Notes: generated by a model not told the origin, from the sequence alone. A stretch of 64,000 bases of DNA from Rhizobium sp. N324 (GCF_001664485.1 NZ_CP013630.1:2297001-2361000), one strand, 5' to 3'. Shown: positions 35,026 to 45,179, counted from the stretch's first letter. Made by a program: numbers and translations.

Positions 35026-35053
35026 GCCCGCCTCACCCCAGGCGGGCTTTTTT
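35026..35053 (+). terminator. Rho-independent terminator
   Basis: The perfect 8-bp stem GCCCGCCT/AGGCGGGC with a 6-base loop is followed by TTTTTT. It would end plus-strand transcription from the 34772 gene or from an unrecognised small RNA in 34889-35025. Confidence 0.8.
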
Positions 35054-35063
35054 CTCACGTTCC

Positions 35064-35219
35064 TTACTTCTTGGCGCCGGCGGAAAGCACCCGGTGTGTC
35101 GCATTGTCCATGGCGTGGCTCGCCTCTTGTCCATCCTTCTTCAGCCCGTATGCGGTGTTGCCGCAGCCGGAAAGCGTGAGCAGGCAGATGCAGGCGATGG
35201 CGATTGCGGCTTTTGACAT
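35064..35219 (-). CDS. Entericidin-like small lipoprotein
   Basis: This 51-residue membrane lipoprotein is of the entericidin EcnA/EcnB type. The signal MSKAAIAIACICLLTLSGCG holds a lipobox with Cys at residue 19, followed by a short amphipathic tail (LKKDGQEASHAMDNATHRVL). In enterobacteria these are stress-linked bacteriolytic or membrane-active peptides; the rhizobial role is not established. The start ATG 35219 follows a GGGGAACGTTG region. The gene is convergent with the terminator at 35026, which acts on the other strand. Confidence 0.8.
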   Translation of the reverse strand: MSKAAIAIACICLLTLSGCGNTAYGLKKDGQEASHAMDNATHRVLSAGAKK

Positions 35220-35364
35220 CAACGTTCCCCGGATGGATTGGCGATAAGGGAAAGATGATGCATTCCCCGGCAAAATCAATCCACCGGCATTCAGCACGAA
35301 GGGCATAGGGAACTCTATGGCGCGACCGGCGTTTATGGAAGCCATCCAACCGAGGTGCCACGAC

Positions 35365-35445
35365 ATGGATTATCAGATTGCCTTCGCCGCGACCGTTGCG
35401 ACAGCGTCTTTCCTCGTCTTCATGCTCGTCGTTCACCGGACATAG
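35365..35445 (+). CDS. Very short membrane peptide, 26 residues
   Basis: A GAGG site nine bases before ATG 35365 opens a 26-residue frame starting MDYQIAFAATVATASFLVFM and ending LVVHRT. It is a single transmembrane helix with a basic end, as in many small bacterial membrane peptides. No family assignment is possible; chance cannot be excluded at this length. Confidence 0.35.
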   Translation: MDYQIAFAATVATASFLVFMLVVHRT

Positions 35446-35668
35446 GATCCGGCCGCCCACCACCTCCCGCAAACCGCCGAGCGCGATAGGTGCGCGTCCT
35501 CGCCCGTGCACTCAGAAATATCGAACGAAAACACTTTCAATTTCTACAAGTATTCCGACATCATTGGATGTATTAAACTTTAACTAAATGCCTTGCTTAA
35601 CTATTCATTAATAATATACTTGCGCGGCGTCCTCTTCAGCTTATGCTTTATGCAAAGGGAGAGGGACA

Positions 35669-35785
35669 ATGTTTACAAAAAGCCTGATCATGCCGTTGGG
35701 ATTCGCAATGCTTGCCATTGCCGGCCTGTTGTTCCAGATTGCTGCCCACGCGTTGCACTCGCCCGTGACCATGTTGCAGCCGTAA
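35669..35785 (+). CDS. Short membrane or exported peptide, 38 residues
   Basis: ATG 35669 follows a strong GGGAGAGGGA site and gives 38 residues (MFTKSLIMPLGFAMLAIAGL, then LFQIAAHALHSPVTMLQP). It has one hydrophobic helix and reads like an uncleaved signal anchor. The 150 bases upstream are unusually AT-rich for this genome and include TTAATAATATACTTG, probably the promoter. Function unknown. Confidence 0.5.
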   Translation: MFTKSLIMPLGFAMLAIAGLLFQIAAHALHSPVTMLQP

Positions 35786-35887
35786 GTCACATAAGTTGTT
35801 GAACCGGCAGGCAATCTCGTAACTGGGAGTGGAACTTCCTTTCGTTTCGTGCATTCTGTGACTCGTTTTGCCAGGAGGGAGATAACC

Positions 35888-36142
35888 ATGGAAAACGCAG
35901 GCGTGGGTTGGATTGCAGCCATCATCATCGGTGGCATCGCCGGATGGCTGGCGGAAAAAGTCATGAGCAGCAACATGGGTTTGCTGATGAACATATTGCT
36001 CGGTATCGTCGGCGCCATCGTCGCCAACTGGATCCTGGGTCTGTTGCACATCCAACCGCTGGCTGGTTGGCTGGGTTACCTGATCACCGGTTTCGTCGGT
36101 GCTTGCATTCTGATTTTCGTCGGTCGCGCCATCCGACGCTGA
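35888..36142 (+). CDS. GlsB/YeaQ/YmgE-family stress membrane protein
   Basis: This 84-residue inner-membrane protein has three short spans. The family pattern is clear: GWIAAIIIGGIAGWLAEKVM, then LLMNILLGIVGAIVANWILG and LITGFVGACILIFVGRAIRR. Members are induced in stationary phase and by envelope stress, but no enzymatic role is proven despite the name transglycosylase-associated protein. ATG 35888 has AGGAGGGAG just upstream. It is followed by a bidirectional terminator. Confidence 0.92.
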   Translation: MENAGVGWIAAIIIGGIAGWLAEKVMSSNMGLLMNILLGIVGAIVANWILGLLHIQPLAGWLGYLITGFVGACILIFVGRAIRR

Positions 36143-36169
36143 TTGCCGCGGACAGAGCAGACACAATTC

Positions 36170-36203
36170 AAAGCCGGGCGCGCCTCGCGTCCGGCTTTTG
36201 TCT
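36170..36203. terminator. Bidirectional terminator between convergent genes
   Basis: The stem AAAGCCGG/CCGGCTTT is followed by TGTCTTT on the plus strand and by an A-to-T run in the reverse direction. It lies between the convergent GlsB-like gene and the gene at 36219. Confidence 0.65.
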
Positions 36204-36218
36204 TTCCCGAATTGTCTT

Positions 36219-36500
36219 TCAGCGGCGGCTCAGCAGGCCGAAAACATAGGCGATGCCTGCCGTCACCGCGAGCGCCATGAGCGGCTCTTCACGAACCTTG
36301 TCACGCAGCTGTTCCGTCATCAGCGACGCCTCGTCGGTCACCGCCGACTTTGCCCCCTGCCCGAGCGCGACCACGCTTTCCGTCAGCCGGGAGAGATCGT
36401 TGCGAAGGGCTGCGACCTGCGCCGACAGGTCGTCTGCTGCCATATCAGCCTTGACGCGCGCAGCGGTGGATTCGGCGGAAGCGGTTTTCAAATCAGCCAT
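36219..36500 (-). CDS. ElaB/YqjD-like tail-anchored protein (DUF883 type)
   Basis: This 93-residue protein has a long amphipathic helix (AARVKADMAADDLSAQVAAL, RNDLSRLTESVVALGQGAKS), a basic REEPLMALAV segment and a C-terminal membrane anchor ending AGIAYVFGLLSRR. This is the layout of ElaB/YqjD proteins, which bind ribosomes or membranes in stationary phase in E. coli. ATG 36500 follows GGAGCAG. It is adjacent to, and divergent from, the PpiD-like gene. Confidence 0.8.
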   Translation of the reverse strand: MADLKTASAESTAARVKADMAADDLSAQVAALRNDLSRLTESVVALGQGAKSAVTDEASLMTEQLRDKVREEPLMALAVTAGIAYVFGLLSRR

Positions 36501-36720
36501 GGTCTGCTCCTGTTGCATGGGATGCCGCTTCAACGAAATGGCGGCCCGAAAGGTTCCCCCGCAACCGATCTTTTGTTGGCCGCAAAGCCGCCGCGGATAA
36601 GCGGCGCGCTTGTGCAGCTTTTCGTGTGACAAACCCTTCATTTCCTGTCGGGTTTGTTTTAAGGAACGTCGAATGTCCGCCCGCGCGCGGCTCTAATGAT
36701 ACTGCGAGGTTTGCGTTTCC

Positions 36721-38613
36721 ATGTTCCATATCCTGAGAAGAGCTGCTCAGACCTGGGTTGCCAAGCTGCTCCTGCTTCTCCTCGTCGTCTCCTTCGGCGC
36801 CTGGGGCGTGTCGCATCAGCTCTTGTCGGGCGGCAGCAGCACCACGGTCGTGACCGTCGGCGATCAGCATGTGGACGTCAACGAATTCCACCTCGCCTAC
36901 CAGCGCCAGGTGGCAAGCCTCGGCCAGCAGTTCGGCATGCGCCTCACCCCGGAACAGGCCCGCGCCTTCGGCGTCGAGCAACAGGTGCTCGCCCAACTCG
37001 TTGCCGGCGCCTCGCTCGACCAGCTCGCCGAAGACATGAACCTCGGCCTGTCCGAAGACCGCCTCGCCCAGCTGATCGCCGACGATCCGGCTTTCAAGGC
37101 CGTCAACGGCAAGTTCGACCGTGAACTCTTCGTCTCGCGGCTGCGCAATGCCAATATCCGCCAGGACGATTACATCAAGGAGCGCAGCAAGGTCGCCGTC
37201 CGCAGCCAGGTCGTCGATGCCATATCGAACGGCTTCACCGCCCCGAAGACGCTGGTCGACGCGCTGAAGCTCTATGGCAATGAAAGCCGCAGCATCGATT
37301 ATCTGCTGCTCACCAACGCCAATATCGAACCGATCAAGGCACCTGCCGACGATGTGCTGGCAGCGTGGTTCGAGAGCGTCAAGCAGCGCTACCAGGCGCC
37401 TGAGTATCGCAAACTCGTCTATCTCTCGCTGCAGCCCGCCGATATCGCCGACGCCGCGACCGTCACCGACGATCAGATCCACGAAGCCTTCGACAAGAGC
37501 AAGGATACCTACCGCACGCCGGAAAGCCGCACCATCGAACAGCTGACCTTTGCCAGCAAGGATCTTGCCACCGCTGCCGAAGCGGCGCTGAAGGGCGGCA
37601 CCAGCTTCGACCAGCTGGTCTCCGACCAGGGCAAGACGGCAAGCGACGTGCTGCTCGGCGAATTCACCAAGGACAAGGTACCCGACCAGGCCGTGGCCGA
37701 CGCGGCCTTCGCAGTTTCGAAGGATGGCGGCACGACACCTGTCGTCGATGGCTCCTTCGGCTCCGTCATCCTGCGCGTCACCAACATCAAGCCGGAAACC
37801 ACCAAGAATTTCGATGAGGTGAAGGAGGACATCCGCAAGCAGCTGGCGCTTTCCAATGCCTCGCAGGAAGTAATCAACGTTCATGACCGCATCGAGGATC
37901 TGCGCGCCGGCGGCGCCACGCTCGAGGATATCGCCGGCCAGCTGAAACTGAAGGCCGTGACCGTCGACGCCGTCGATATGACCGGCGCCGACAAGGACGG
38001 CAAAGAGGTCAAGGATATTCCCGTCAAGCAGCAGCTGCTTGGCGAAGCCTTCAAGACCGAGGTCGGCGTCGATGCGCCGCCGCTGCCGATCGGCAATGAC
38101 GGCTATGTCTGGTTCAACGTTCGCGAAATTACCCCGACCCGCGAGCGCCCGGTGGCCGAAGTGCGGGAAAAAGCGGTAGAGGACTGGACGGCGGAACAGC
38201 AGAAGGTCGAACTCGCCAAGAAGGCCGACGCATTGAAGGCCGAAGCCGCCAAGGGCACCGCGCTTGCCGATATCGCAGCGCCGCTCGGCATCGCCGTCGA
38301 AAGCAAGAGCGGCGTCACCCGCTCCACCGATGACCCGGTGCTTGGCCGCGCCGGCGTCACCGCCGCCTTCTCCGGCCCGATCGATGCGGTCGCGAGCGCT
38401 GTCGGCGCCGATCCCTCGACGCAGATCCTGATGAAGGTCACCGAAGTCAACAGCGAGCCGACCAGCGACGCGCTGAACAACCGCGATGCCCAGATCACCG
38501 CCATGGCCAACGCCGCCGGCGACGATATTCTCGATCAGATGGTCAACCTGCTGCAGACGCAGTACGGCGCGCAGATCAACCAGACGCTAGCCGAACAGGC
38601 GACGCTTCGTTAG
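36721..38613 (+). CDS. PpiD-like membrane-anchored peptidyl-prolyl isomerase/chaperone
   Basis: This 630-residue protein has one N-terminal membrane anchor (residues 13-33, [20 protein letters not shown]) and a large periplasmic part. SurA_N-like helices come first ([20 protein letters not shown]), then a parvulin-type domain around residues 260-370 ([20 protein letters not shown] ... [20 protein letters not shown]), as in PpiD. It should help fold outer-membrane proteins leaving the Sec translocon. It stops 8 bases before trpD, so it heads the same transcription unit; that coupling to tryptophan genes is common in Rhizobiales. Confidence 0.92.
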   Translation: MFHILRRAAQTWVAKLLLLLLVVSFGAWGVSHQLLSGGSSTTVVTVGDQHVDVNEFHLAYQRQVASLGQQFGMRLTPEQARAFGVEQQVLAQLVAGASLDQLAEDMNLGLSEDRLAQLIADDPAFKAVNGKFDRELFVSRLRNANIRQDDYIKERSKVAVRSQVVDAISNGFTAPKTLVDALKLYGNESRSIDYLLLTNANIEPIKAPADDVLAAWFESVKQRYQAPEYRKLVYLSLQPADIADAATVTDDQIHEAFDKSKDTYRTPESRTIEQLTFASKDLATAAEAALKGGTSFDQLVSDQGKTASDVLLGEFTKDKVPDQAVADAAFAVSKDGGTTPVVDGSFGSVILRVTNIKPETTKNFDEVKEDIRKQLALSNASQEVINVHDRIEDLRAGGATLEDIAGQLKLKAVTVDAVDMTGADKDGKEVKDIPVKQQLLGEAFKTEVGVDAPPLPIGNDGYVWFNVREITPTRERPVAEVREKAVEDWTAEQQKVELAKKADALKAEAAKGTALADIAAPLGIAVESKSGVTRSTDDPVLGRAGVTAAFSGPIDAVASAVGADPSTQILMKVTEVNSEPTSDALNNRDAQITAMANAAGDDILDQMVNLLQTQYGAQINQTLAEQATLR

Positions 38614-38621
38614 GAGGCCTT

Positions 38622-39638
38622 ATGACCGATCTGAAGCCGTTCCTGGCCAAGGCTGCAAGCCGCGAGCCGCTGACGCGTGACGAGGCCCGCGCCGCCTTCG
38701 ACATCCTGATGTCCGGTCAGGCGACGCCCTCGCAGATCGGCGGCTTCCTGATGGCGCTGCGCGTGCGTGGCGAAACCGTCGACGAGATCGTCGGCGCCGT
38801 CACCGCGATGCGCTCGAAGATGCTGACCGTCGAGGCGCCGGCCGACGCGATCGACATCGTCGGCACCGGCGGCGATGCCAGCGGCACCTACAATATCTCG
38901 ACGCTGGCGGCGCTGATCGTTGCCGGCGCCGGTGTTCCTGTCGCAAAACACGGCAACCGGGCGCTGAGCTCGAAATCGGGCGCGGCGGACAATCTGGCCG
39001 CACTCGGCGTCAAGCTCGATGTCGGTCCCGAGATCATCTCCCGCTGCATCAGCGAGGCCGGCGTCGGCTTCATGTTCGCGCAGCTTCATCATTCCGCCAT
39101 GCGCCATGTCGGCCCCTCCCGTGTCGAACTCGGCACCCGCACCATCTTCAACCTGTTGGGCCCGCTTTCCAGTCCGGCCGGCGTCCGGCGCCAGCTGCTC
39201 GGCGTCTTCTCGCCGCAATGGCTGGTGCCGCTTGCCGAAGTCATGCGCGATCTCGGCTCCGAATGCGTCTGGGTGGTCCATGGCGACGGCCTCGACGAGA
39301 TCACCACGACAGGCATCACCAAGGTGGCCGCGCTCGAAGACGGCAAGATCCGCACCTTCGAGCTGTCGCCCGCCGATTTCGGCGTCAGCCCCTGCGTGCT
39401 CGCCGACATCAGGGGCGGTGACGGCGTCGCCAATGCCGCAGCGCTTCGCGAGGTGCTGAGCGGCGCCAAGAATGCCTATCGCGATATTTCGCTCGCCAAT
39501 GCTGCCGCCTCGCTTGTGATCGCGGGCAAGGTTGAGACGATTCGCGACGGCATGACGCTGGCGGCGCAGTCGCTCGATAGCGGCGCCACCGCACTCGCTC
39601 TCGACAAACTCATCGCCGTGTCCAACGATATCGACTAG
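38622..39638 (+). CDS. trpD: Anthranilate phosphoribosyltransferase
   Basis: This 338-residue enzyme transfers phosphoribose from PRPP to anthranilate in tryptophan synthesis. The PRPP loop [14 protein letters not shown], the [17 protein letters not shown] segment and the DGLDEI motif are intact. AGGAGG lies 7 bases before the ATG. It is separate from trpE/G, as usual in rhizobia, and is followed 9 bases later by trpC. Confidence 0.97.
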   Translation: MTDLKPFLAKAASREPLTRDEARAAFDILMSGQATPSQIGGFLMALRVRGETVDEIVGAVTAMRSKMLTVEAPADAIDIVGTGGDASGTYNISTLAALIVAGAGVPVAKHGNRALSSKSGAADNLAALGVKLDVGPEIISRCISEAGVGFMFAQLHHSAMRHVGPSRVELGTRTIFNLLGPLSSPAGVRRQLLGVFSPQWLVPLAEVMRDLGSECVWVVHGDGLDEITTTGITKVAALEDGKIRTFELSPADFGVSPCVLADIRGGDGVANAAALREVLSGAKNAYRDISLANAAASLVIAGKVETIRDGMTLAAQSLDSGATALALDKLIAVSNDID

Positions 39639-39647
39639 GATTGCCCG

Positions 39648-40460
39648 ATGACCGATATCCTGAAGAAGATCGAACTTTACAAGCGTCAGGAGATCGCGGC
39701 CGCCAAGGCTGCGGTGTCGCTTGCCGAGCTGAAGGCGATGCAGGCCGGCCAGTCCGCGCCGCGCGGCTTTTACAAAGCGCTGACGGCCAAGCGTGACGCC
39801 GGCAATTTCGGCCTGATCGCAGAGATCAAGAAGGCAAGCCCGTCGAAGGGGCTGATCCGTCCGGATTTCGATCCGCCGGCGCTGGCGAAGGCCTACGAAG
39901 CCGGTGGCGCGGCCTGCCTTTCGGTGCTGACCGATACGCCGAGCTTTCAGGGTGCGCCGGAATTCCTGACGGCGGCACGGGCCGCCTGCGCCCTGCCCGC
40001 CTTGCGCAAGGATTTCATGTTCGAGACTTATCAAGTCCATGAGGCGCGCGCCTGGGGGGCTGACTGCATTCTGCTCATCATGGCGTCGCTCACCGATGAC
40101 GATGCAGAGCGTCTGCAGGACGAAGCGTTCTCGCTCGGCATGGACGTGCTGGTCGAGGTCCACGACGCCGAGGAGATGGAGCGGGCGCTGAAGCTGTCCT
40201 CGCCGCTTATCGGCATCAACAACCGCAATCTGCGCACCTTCGAGGTCAGCCTGTCGGTCAGCGAGACGCTTGCTTCCATGGTTCCGGCAGACCGCCTCCT
40301 CATCGGCGAAAGCGGCATCTTCACCCATGCCGATTGCAAGCGCCTGCAGGCCGTGGATATCAGCACCTTCCTGGTCGGCGAAAGCCTGATGCGAAAGGAC
40401 GATGTGACGGCCGCCACCCGCGCGCTGCTCTTCGGCGAAGCCGCCATCGCGGCCGAATGA
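39648..40460 (+). CDS. trpC: Indole-3-glycerol phosphate synthase
   Basis: This 270-residue (beta/alpha)8 enzyme closes the indole ring. The active-site strands are [12 protein letters not shown] (Lys), [20 protein letters not shown] (Lys and Asp), LVEVHD (Glu), [13 protein letters not shown] (Asn) and IGESGI. It stands alone and is not fused to trpF, as is typical in alphaproteobacteria. moaC starts one base after its stop. Confidence 0.97.
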   Translation: MTDILKKIELYKRQEIAAAKAAVSLAELKAMQAGQSAPRGFYKALTAKRDAGNFGLIAEIKKASPSKGLIRPDFDPPALAKAYEAGGAACLSVLTDTPSFQGAPEFLTAARAACALPALRKDFMFETYQVHEARAWGADCILLIMASLTDDDAERLQDEAFSLGMDVLVEVHDAEEMERALKLSSPLIGINNRNLRTFEVSLSVSETLASMVPADRLLIGESGIFTHADCKRLQAVDISTFLVGESLMRKDDVTAATRALLFGEAAIAAE

Positions 40461-40461
40461 C

Positions 40462-40959
40462 ATGAGCGGCGGAAAGCCCGGCCTCACGCATATCGATGCC
40501 TCCGGCGAGGCGCATATGGTCGATGTCTCGGATAAGGCCGAGACGGTGCGTATCGCCACGGCCGAGGGCCATGTGAAGATGGCGCCGGAAACGCTGGCGC
40601 TGATCCGCCAGGGCGATGCCAAGAAAGGTGACGTCATCGGCACGGCGCGCCTTGCCGGCATCATGGCGGCCAAACGCACCGCCGATCTCATCCCGCTCTG
40701 CCATCCGCTGATGCTGACCAAGGTTACGGTCGAGATCGAGGAAGATGCCGCCCTTCCCGGCCTGCGCGTCACGGCAACCGCCAAGCTGACCGGCAAGACC
40801 GGTGTGGAGATGGAGGCGCTGACCGCCGTCTCGGTCGCCTGCCTCACCATTTACGACATGGCCAAGGCCGCCGACAAGGCAATGGAGATCGGCGGCATCC
40901 GGCTGCTGGAAAAATCCGGCGGCAAGTCGGGCGATTTTCGCCATCCGGAGGCGAGATGA
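40462..40959 (+). CDS. moaC: Cyclic pyranopterin monophosphate synthase
   Basis: This 165-residue enzyme converts the MoaA product to cPMP in molybdenum cofactor synthesis. Signatures include [35 protein letters not shown] and [20 protein letters not shown], with the active-site His and Lys residues. It begins one base after trpC and overlaps moeA by 4 bp (ATGA), so trp and Moco genes are translated from one message here. moaA lies elsewhere. Confidence 0.97.
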   Translation: MSGGKPGLTHIDASGEAHMVDVSDKAETVRIATAEGHVKMAPETLALIRQGDAKKGDVIGTARLAGIMAAKRTADLIPLCHPLMLTKVTVEIEEDAALPGLRVTATAKLTGKTGVEMEALTAVSVACLTIYDMAKAADKAMEIGGIRLLEKSGGKSGDFRHPEAR

Positions 40960-42179
40960 ACCTTCTCCCGGTCACTGAGGCCTTAAGCCGCTTGCTCTCT
41001 CGCGCAAGGCCAGTCGCGGTATCGGAGACGTTGCCGCTCGCCGAGGCCGAAGGCCGCGTCCTGGCCGTCGATCTCAAGGCCGCGATAACCCAACCGCCCT
41101 TCAACGCCTCGGCCATGGATGGTTATGCGCTACGCCGCGACGACGCGCCGGACCCGGGCGCCGTGCTGAAGGTCATCGGCACATCTTCAGCCGGCCATGC
41201 CTTTGAAGGAAGCGTCGGCAAGGGCGAGACCGTCCGCATTTTCACCGGCGCTCCGGTTCCGTCGGGCGCCGACAGCGTCCTGCTGCAAGAGGATGCCGAG
41301 AAGATCGAGGGCGGCATCCGAACCAATTTCCCGGTCCGGCAGGGCCAGCACATACGTCCCCGCGGCCAGGATTTTGCCGAAGGCGAAGCGGTGCTGTCGG
41401 CCGGCACCGTGCTCGATTTCTCGCGACTGACGGTTGCTGCCGGCATGAACCGGCCCGATGTCGAGGTCCTCAAACGCCCGCTGATCGCCATCCTCGCAAC
41501 CGGCGACGAACTGCTGCCGCCCGGAAGCACGCCCGGCCCTTCGCAGATCATCGCATCCAATACGTTCGGTATCGCAGCCCTTGCCCGCAAAGCCGGCGCC
41601 GACGTGCTCGATCTCGGCATCGTGCCTGATGATAAGACCAGGATCACGGCGGCGATCGACGCGGCGCGAGACGCCAAGGCCGACGTCATCGTCACGCTCG
41701 GCGGCGCTTCGGTCGGCGACCATGACCTGGTACAGGCAACGCTGATCGAGGCCGGCATGCAGCTGGACTTCTGGCGTATCGCCATGCGCCCCGGCAAACC
41801 GCTGATGGTCGGCAGCTTCGGCGAGACCCATGTGCTCGGCCTGCCCGGCAATCCGGTCTCGAGCTTGGTCTGCGCCCTGTTGTTCCTGGAGCCGCTGATC
41901 CGCAAACTCGCTTCCCTGCCGCCGGTGCAGCGCGAGGCAATGGTGGAGGCAGCCGTGACGCTACGCGCCAACGACCACCGCCAGGACTATATCAGGTCGA
42001 AACTCTCGAAATCCGCCGCCGGAGACTGGCTCGCCGAACCCTTCGGCAAACAGGACTCCTCGATGATGAAGGTATTTGCCCAAGCCGACTGCCTCATCAT
42101 CCGCCCGCCGCATGCGCCGGAGCTACCGGCCGGAGCGCCCTGCCCGGTCATGCTGTTGCGGCCGGATCTTCTGGTATAG
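40956..42179 (+). CDS. moeA: Molybdopterin molybdenumtransferase
   Basis: This 407-residue enzyme inserts molybdate into adenylated molybdopterin. [14 protein letters not shown] near the start, [20 protein letters not shown] and the MoCF-like core [16 protein letters not shown] and [13 protein letters not shown] are present, along with GLPGNPVSS. Domain IV follows ([20 protein letters not shown]). Its start overlaps the moaC stop. It is the last gene of the ppiD-trpDC-moaC-moeA unit. Confidence 0.96.
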   Translation: MNLLPVTEALSRLLSRARPVAVSETLPLAEAEGRVLAVDLKAAITQPPFNASAMDGYALRRDDAPDPGAVLKVIGTSSAGHAFEGSVGKGETVRIFTGAPVPSGADSVLLQEDAEKIEGGIRTNFPVRQGQHIRPRGQDFAEGEAVLSAGTVLDFSRLTVAAGMNRPDVEVLKRPLIAILATGDELLPPGSTPGPSQIIASNTFGIAALARKAGADVLDLGIVPDDKTRITAAIDAARDAKADVIVTLGGASVGDHDLVQATLIEAGMQLDFWRIAMRPGKPLMVGSFGETHVLGLPGNPVSSLVCALLFLEPLIRKLASLPPVQREAMVEAAVTLRANDHRQDYIRSKLSKSAAGDWLAEPFGKQDSSMMKVFAQADCLIIRPPHAPELPAGAPCPVMLLRPDLLV

Positions 42180-42197
42180 CTCAGGCCGTCACCTGCT

Positions 42198-42866
42198 TCA
42201 GGAAAGGGAAAAAACGCCCGCCTGCACTACCCCGTCGCTGGACCCTGCGCCGAAATCCGCAACCGCATGCGTCGCGATACGCTGAAGTGCGCCCTGCGGC
42301 AGGTAGGCGCGATGGGGATCGCCGATCAGCACCTCGATGCCGGAGGCCTGGCAACGCCGCAGGAAAGCCATCACCCGCAATGCAAGCGCGGAATCGTAGA
42401 ACAGATCGCCGACGGCGAGGATATCGGTCTCCTCCGGCGGCGGTGCCTCGATGATATCGACGGCGACGGCCAGGATGTTCACGCCGTTGATCGCCGCGTT
42501 GAGGCCGATTGCGGCAATGGCGTTGGCATCGACATCGACCGCCGTGACCGCGGCAGCTCCGGCCTTTGCCGCCGCAATGGCGACGAGCCCGGAGCCGGAG
42601 CCGAGATCAAGGACGCGACGGCCGGCGACCACTTCAGGACGGTCGAGCAGATGACGGGCAAGCACGGCGCCGCCGGCCCAGGGGTAGGCCCAATAGGGCG
42701 CTGGATCGCCTTCTTCGCGGCCGGCAAGCCGCCAGAGCCCGCTCGCAGGCCCCGCCGTATGCAGCAGGATTTCGGGAATGAGCGGAACGGGTGAAATCGG
42801 CAGATGGGCCTGGATGAAGGCGGCCGGATCGGGACACGGCGTGCCGGAGCGTTTCATCTTCGTCAT
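42198..42866 (-). CDS. SAM-dependent methyltransferase (PrmA-like/Methyltransf_16)
   Basis: This 222-residue class I methyltransferase has the glycine-rich SAM motif VLDLGSGSGLVAIAAAKAGA, the acidic motif II VTAVDVDANA and ILAVGDLFYDSALALRVMAF downstream. The pattern APYWAYPWAGGAVLARHLLD matches lysine-specific protein methyltransferases and the so-called nicotinamide N-methylase-like group; the target is likely a protein lysine. ATG 42866 with GAGGCAGGGAGC is the start. It is convergent with moeA. Confidence 0.85.
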   Translation of the reverse strand: MTKMKRSGTPCPDPAAFIQAHLPISPVPLIPEILLHTAGPASGLWRLAGREEGDPAPYWAYPWAGGAVLARHLLDRPEVVAGRRVLDLGSGSGLVAIAAAKAGAAAVTAVDVDANAIAAIGLNAAINGVNILAVAVDIIEAPPPEETDILAVGDLFYDSALALRVMAFLRRCQASGIEVLIGDPHRAYLPQGALQRIATHAVADFGAGSSDGVVQAGVFSLS

Positions 42867-42926
42867 GCTCCCTGCCTCATTTAGACACAAGTAGTAGAAA
42901 ATTGTCGTCCTAAGAGATCGCCGTCT

Positions 42927-43063
42927 GCCCCTCATCCGCCTGCCGGCACCTTCTCCCCGCAAGCGGGGCGAAGGGGATATGCCGCACCCGCCCCCTCAAC
43001 TTTAACGCTGCGTTTGGCACGTCCCCTCTACCCGTTTACGGGGAGAGGGTTAGGGTGAGGGGC
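42927..43063. repeat. Rhizobial intergenic mosaic element (RIME-like)
   Basis: Two facing GC-rich halves begin GCCCCTCATCCGCCTGCCGG and end GGTTAGGGTGAGGGGC. Each has an inner hairpin (CCCCGCAAGCGGGG, CCCCTCTACCCGTTTACGGG). This is the familiar dispersed rhizobial RIME-type sequence and explains most of the gap between the methyltransferase and helicase genes. No gene is seen in it. Confidence 0.75.
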
Positions 43064-43193
43064 AGCCTTCGCCAACCAGGCAGCAGTGCTGCCCCATTGC
43101 GAAATCCGATTCAAAAGACCTCATGCGAATGCCGCATGCCGTTGTTCTAGGAATAAAGCCCTCCGCCTCGACCGGCGAAGGGCTACGGCACAA

Positions 43194-45179
43194 TCAGCCG
43201 GGCTTCTTCTTCGAGAACTTGTTCTTCGGCCCGGCGCCACCCTTGCCCTCGAATTTCGGGCGTTCGGATTTGGCGCCTTCGGATTTGCCGCCTTCATATT
43301 TGGGCTTGTCGTATTTCGGCTTGTCGAATTTCGGACCATCGAAGCCGGGCTTGCCGGGTTTCTTGCTCCAGGGTTTGCTATCGCGTCTTTCCTGGCTGCT
43401 ATTGTCGGCTGCAGCATATCCGCCGCCCGGACCCTTGCCGAACTTGTTTTTCGGGCGTTCGTCGCGGAACGTGTCACCCGGCCGTTCGTCACGCGACGAC
43501 TTGCCAGCGTAGGGCTTCGGCGACGGCGCCCGGCTGAAATCCGGCGTGCCGGAAAGCCTGGTCACGCGGATGCCGCGTTCGAGCGCCTTGTTCGGACCGA
43601 TCGCCGCCAGGAAGCTTTCGGCACTCGCTGCCGCGATCTCCACGAAGGTTTCCTCGGGCTGCATCTTGATCGCGCCGATCTCGCGCTTCGTCACATTGCC
43701 GTTGCGGCAGAGCATCGGGATCAGCCAGCGCGGCTCGGCATTCTGCTTGCGCCCGACCGAGACGGAGAACCAGACGCTGGCGCCGAAATCCTCGCGCGGT
43801 CCCTTCTGCGCCGGCTCGTAAGACTCGGCATTGTCGCGGCGCTTGCGGCTGCCCCCATCCTGCACGGTGACCTCGATCAGGTCCTCCGGCGCCGAATGAT
43901 TGGTGCGGTAGAGACGCAGGAAGGCGGCGGCGAGCTTTTCGGCGCCGTGGCTGGAAAGCAGCTGCTGCACCAGCCCCTGCTCTTCCTCCTGCGGCGCTTC
44001 GCTGAAGATCGGATCGGCGAGCAGCCGCTCGTCGTCGCGCTCATTCACCTCTTCGGCCGATGGCGGGCGAGCCCAGGCGGCCGAAATACCGGCATTCTCG
44101 AGCAGGCGCTCGGCCTTGCGCCGTGCATTCAGCGGCACGATCATGGCGCTGATACCCTTGCGCCCGGCCCGGCCGGTGCGGCCGCTGCGGTGCAGCAGCG
44201 TTTCCGGATTGGTCGGCAGGTCGGCGTGGATGACCAGATCGAGGCCCGGCAGATCGATGCCGCGGGCAGCGACGTCGGTCGCAATACAGACGCGGGCGCG
44301 GCCGTCGCGCATCGCCTGCAGTGCATGGCTGCGTTCGTTCTGCGTCAACTCGCCGGAAAGCGCCACCACGGCAAAATTGCGGTTGTTGAAACGCGACGTG
44401 AGATGATTGACGGCAGCGCGCGTCGAACAGAAGACGATGGCGTTGGTCGCCTCGTAATAGCGCAGCACGTTGATGATCGCGTTCTCGCGGTCACTCGGGG
44501 CCACCATCAGCGCGCGATATTCGATGTCGATATGCTGCTTTTCCTCGGCGGCGGTGCTGATGCGCACGGCATTGCGCTGGTAGCTCTTGGCAAGCTTGGC
44601 GATCGCGGCCGGCACGGTTGCCGAAAACATCAGCGTCCGGCGTTCGTCCGGCGCCGAATCGAGAATGAATTCCAGATCTTCACGGAATCCGAGATCGAGC
44701 ATCTCGTCGGCTTCGTCAAGCACGGCGGCCTTCAGTTCCGACATGTCGAGCGCCCGGCGGCGGATATGGTCGCAGAGACGACCGGGCGTGCCGACGACGA
44801 TATGCGCGCCGCGTTCGAGCGCTCGGCGCTCGCTGCGGATGTCCATGCCGCCGACGCAGCTGACGATGACGGCGCCGGTCATCTCATAGAGCCATTCGAG
44901 CTCCCGCTTCACCTGCAGGGCAAGTTCGCGCGTCGGGGCGATGACAAGCGCGAGCGGCGCGCCGGCATTGCCGAAGCGCTCCGTGCCTTCAAGCAGCGTC
45001 GGCGCCAGCGCCAGGCCGAAAGCGACGGTCTTGCCGGAGCCGGTCTGGGCCGAGACCAGCGCGTCGGAGGCGGCGAGGTTGGGATCGAGCATCGCCTTCT
45101 GCACCGGGGTGAGTTCGGCGTAACCGCGCTTCTGCAACGCCTTGGCGATCGCCGGAACGACGCCGTTGAATTCTGTCAT
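43194..45179 (-). CDS. DEAD-box ATP-dependent RNA helicase with DbpA-like RNA-binding domain
   Basis: This 661-residue helicase probably remodels ribosomal or cold-shock RNA. All core motifs are present: Q-motif region (YAELTPVQKAML), AQTGSGKT, PTRELALQVK, DEADEMLDLG, SAT, then IATDVAARGIDLP and HRSGRTGRAG. Residues about 475-555 (WLIPMLCRNGNVTKREIGAI) fit the DbpA RNA-binding domain. The C-terminal 100 residues are a Lys/Gly/Pro-rich disordered tail with near repeats of FDKPKYDKPKYEGGKSEG. ATG 45179 (MTEFNGVVPA) is chosen over one 14 codons upstream. Confidence 0.93.
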   Translation of the reverse strand: MTEFNGVVPAIAKALQKRGYAELTPVQKAMLDPNLAASDALVSAQTGSGKTVAFGLALAPTLLEGTERFGNAGAPLALVIAPTRELALQVKRELEWLYEMTGAVIVSCVGGMDIRSERRALERGAHIVVGTPGRLCDHIRRRALDMSELKAAVLDEADEMLDLGFREDLEFILDSAPDERRTLMFSATVPAAIAKLAKSYQRNAVRISTAAEEKQHIDIEYRALMVAPSDRENAIINVLRYYEATNAIVFCSTRAAVNHLTSRFNNRNFAVVALSGELTQNERSHALQAMRDGRARVCIATDVAARGIDLPGLDLVIHADLPTNPETLLHRSGRTGRAGRKGISAMIVPLNARRKAERLLENAGISAAWARPPSAEEVNERDDERLLADPIFSEAPQEEEQGLVQQLLSSHGAEKLAAAFLRLYRTNHSAPEDLIEVTVQDGGSRKRRDNAESYEPAQKGPREDFGASVWFSVSVGRKQNAEPRWLIPMLCRNGNVTKREIGAIKMQPEETFVEIAAASAESFLAAIGPNKALERGIRVTRLSGTPDFSRAPSPKPYAGKSSRDERPGDTFRDERPKNKFGKGPGGGYAAADNSSQERRDSKPWSKKPGKPGFDGPKFDKPKYDKPKYEGGKSEGAKSERPKFEGKGGAGPKNKFSKKKPG

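Noticed and set aside
42927..43063. Repeated palindromes as a CRISPR array
   Set aside because: Only two facing halves with no regular repeat-spacer pattern; this is a known type of rhizobial intergenic element.
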